From contig CAKQYS010000010.1 of the NCBI GenBank assembly GCA_934293375.1, positions 1-64,000 of the forward strand: DNA of 64,000 nucleotides, written 5' to 3'. The notes beneath the pieces were generated by a model. It saw only the letters and a list, made by a program, of their open reading frames with translations, did not search any database and had not been told where the DNA came from. The stretch is from an uncultured Lachnospiraceae bacterium. GTDB taxonomy: Bacteria > Bacillota > Clostridia > Lachnospirales > Lachnospiraceae. How positions within the stretch are numbered: position 1 is the first letter of the stretch; each line of letters begins with the position of its first letter. A program made the position numbers and the translations under genes. Shown here one piece after another: positions 63,968 through 64,000 of this stretch.

Positions 63968-64000
63968 ATGCAGATCGGATCAAGAATCATCGGGCCTAAC
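63968..64000 (+). CDS. Probable nonulosonic acid synthase (NeuB/PseI-like), 5' end only
   Basis: AAAAAGGAGGTATCGCAG precedes an ATG at 63968; the first codons read MQIGSRIIGPN before the window ends. NeuB and PseI proteins, which condense PEP with a hexose to make sialic, legionaminic or pseudaminic acid, typically begin in this way (K/Q-I-G-x-R-x-I-G-P). Eleven residues cannot prove the family, but the DUF115 protein and sugar genes beside it fit well. Confidence 0.55.
   Translation, partial: MQIGSRIIGPN

Noticed and set aside
1..64000. CRISPR arrays, rRNA and tRNA genes
   Set aside because: No regular 25-40-bp repeats with unique spacers, no rRNA-like segments and no tRNA cloverleaf were found on reading; a tRNA could still be missed by eye.

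Overview
The window looks like a chromosome segment of a low-to-mid GC Firmicute, most likely a motile Lachnospiraceae relative (Roseburia/Agathobacter-like). This is inferred from the strong GGAGG ribosome sites, the protein families (DUF6061-like, DUF1848, DUF815, VanW, LysM-GH18, Lrp plus aminotransferase) and a flagellar-type sugar locus on the right. No rRNA, tRNA or CRISPR array was seen.

Region 1 (about 0-28.9 kb) is accessory DNA stacked downstream of the 3' end of rlmD, a 23S rRNA methyltransferase gene. A 14-bp sequence inside the last codons of rlmD (28859-28872) recurs in direct orientation at 11235-11248, and a diverged version lies in the last codons of a serine recombinase (about 243-253). 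I read these as attachment-site scars separating two tandem elements. The left element (0.1-11.2 kb) is decaying. It holds a recombinase with a nonsense codon and a lost catalytic Arg, an AraC regulator with a frameshift, and a methyltransferase-like gene with an in-frame TGA. It also holds a metallopeptidase, a HEPN-motif protein behind a 39-residue ORF and an intrinsic terminator, an ORF6N protein, a Cro/C1-type HTH protein, TfoX-N, DUF3795, GNAT and DUF1848 proteins. The right element (11.2-28.8 kb) is a defence island on the minus strand: HTH, HsdM, HsdS, HsdR, a double-metallopeptidase/HTH fusion, Mrr, a GmrSD-like DUF262/DUF1524 protein, a small PD-(D/E)xK protein and a HEPN-motif SEC-C protein. 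It ends in plus-strand genes typical of conjugative elements: a sigma-like HTH protein behind a possible RNA switch, and two overlapping small ORFs.

Region 2 (28.8-48.6 kb) is housekeeping DNA: rlmD-yhaM, a histidine kinase/response regulator pair, mutS2-trmL, an aminotransferase/Lrp pair, an AIR-synthase-like protein, a VanW protein, a hidden 35-residue membrane peptide, a shikimate-kinase-like protein with altered active-site residues, a class A PBP, a DUF815 ATPase, a LysM-GH18 enzyme and an AAA/PD-(D/E)xK protein.

Region 3 (48.6-64 kb) is a glycan locus. One tight minus-strand operon encodes phosphonopyruvate decarboxylase, 2-aminoethylphosphonate (AEP) transaminase, a CTP-type nucleotidyltransferase, a DUF115 (Maf-like) protein, glycosyltransferases, methyltransferases, an alkaline-phosphatase-fold protein and a DegT aminotransferase. 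A LicD transferase and the first codons of a probable sialic/pseudaminic acid synthase follow. Together they suggest synthesis of CMP-AEP and its transfer to a surface or flagellin glycan. PEP mutase, the first step, is not in the window. Within the operon a 1.29-kb unit carrying an ATPase gene lies between 58-bp perfect direct repeats that regenerate the start of the DegT gene.
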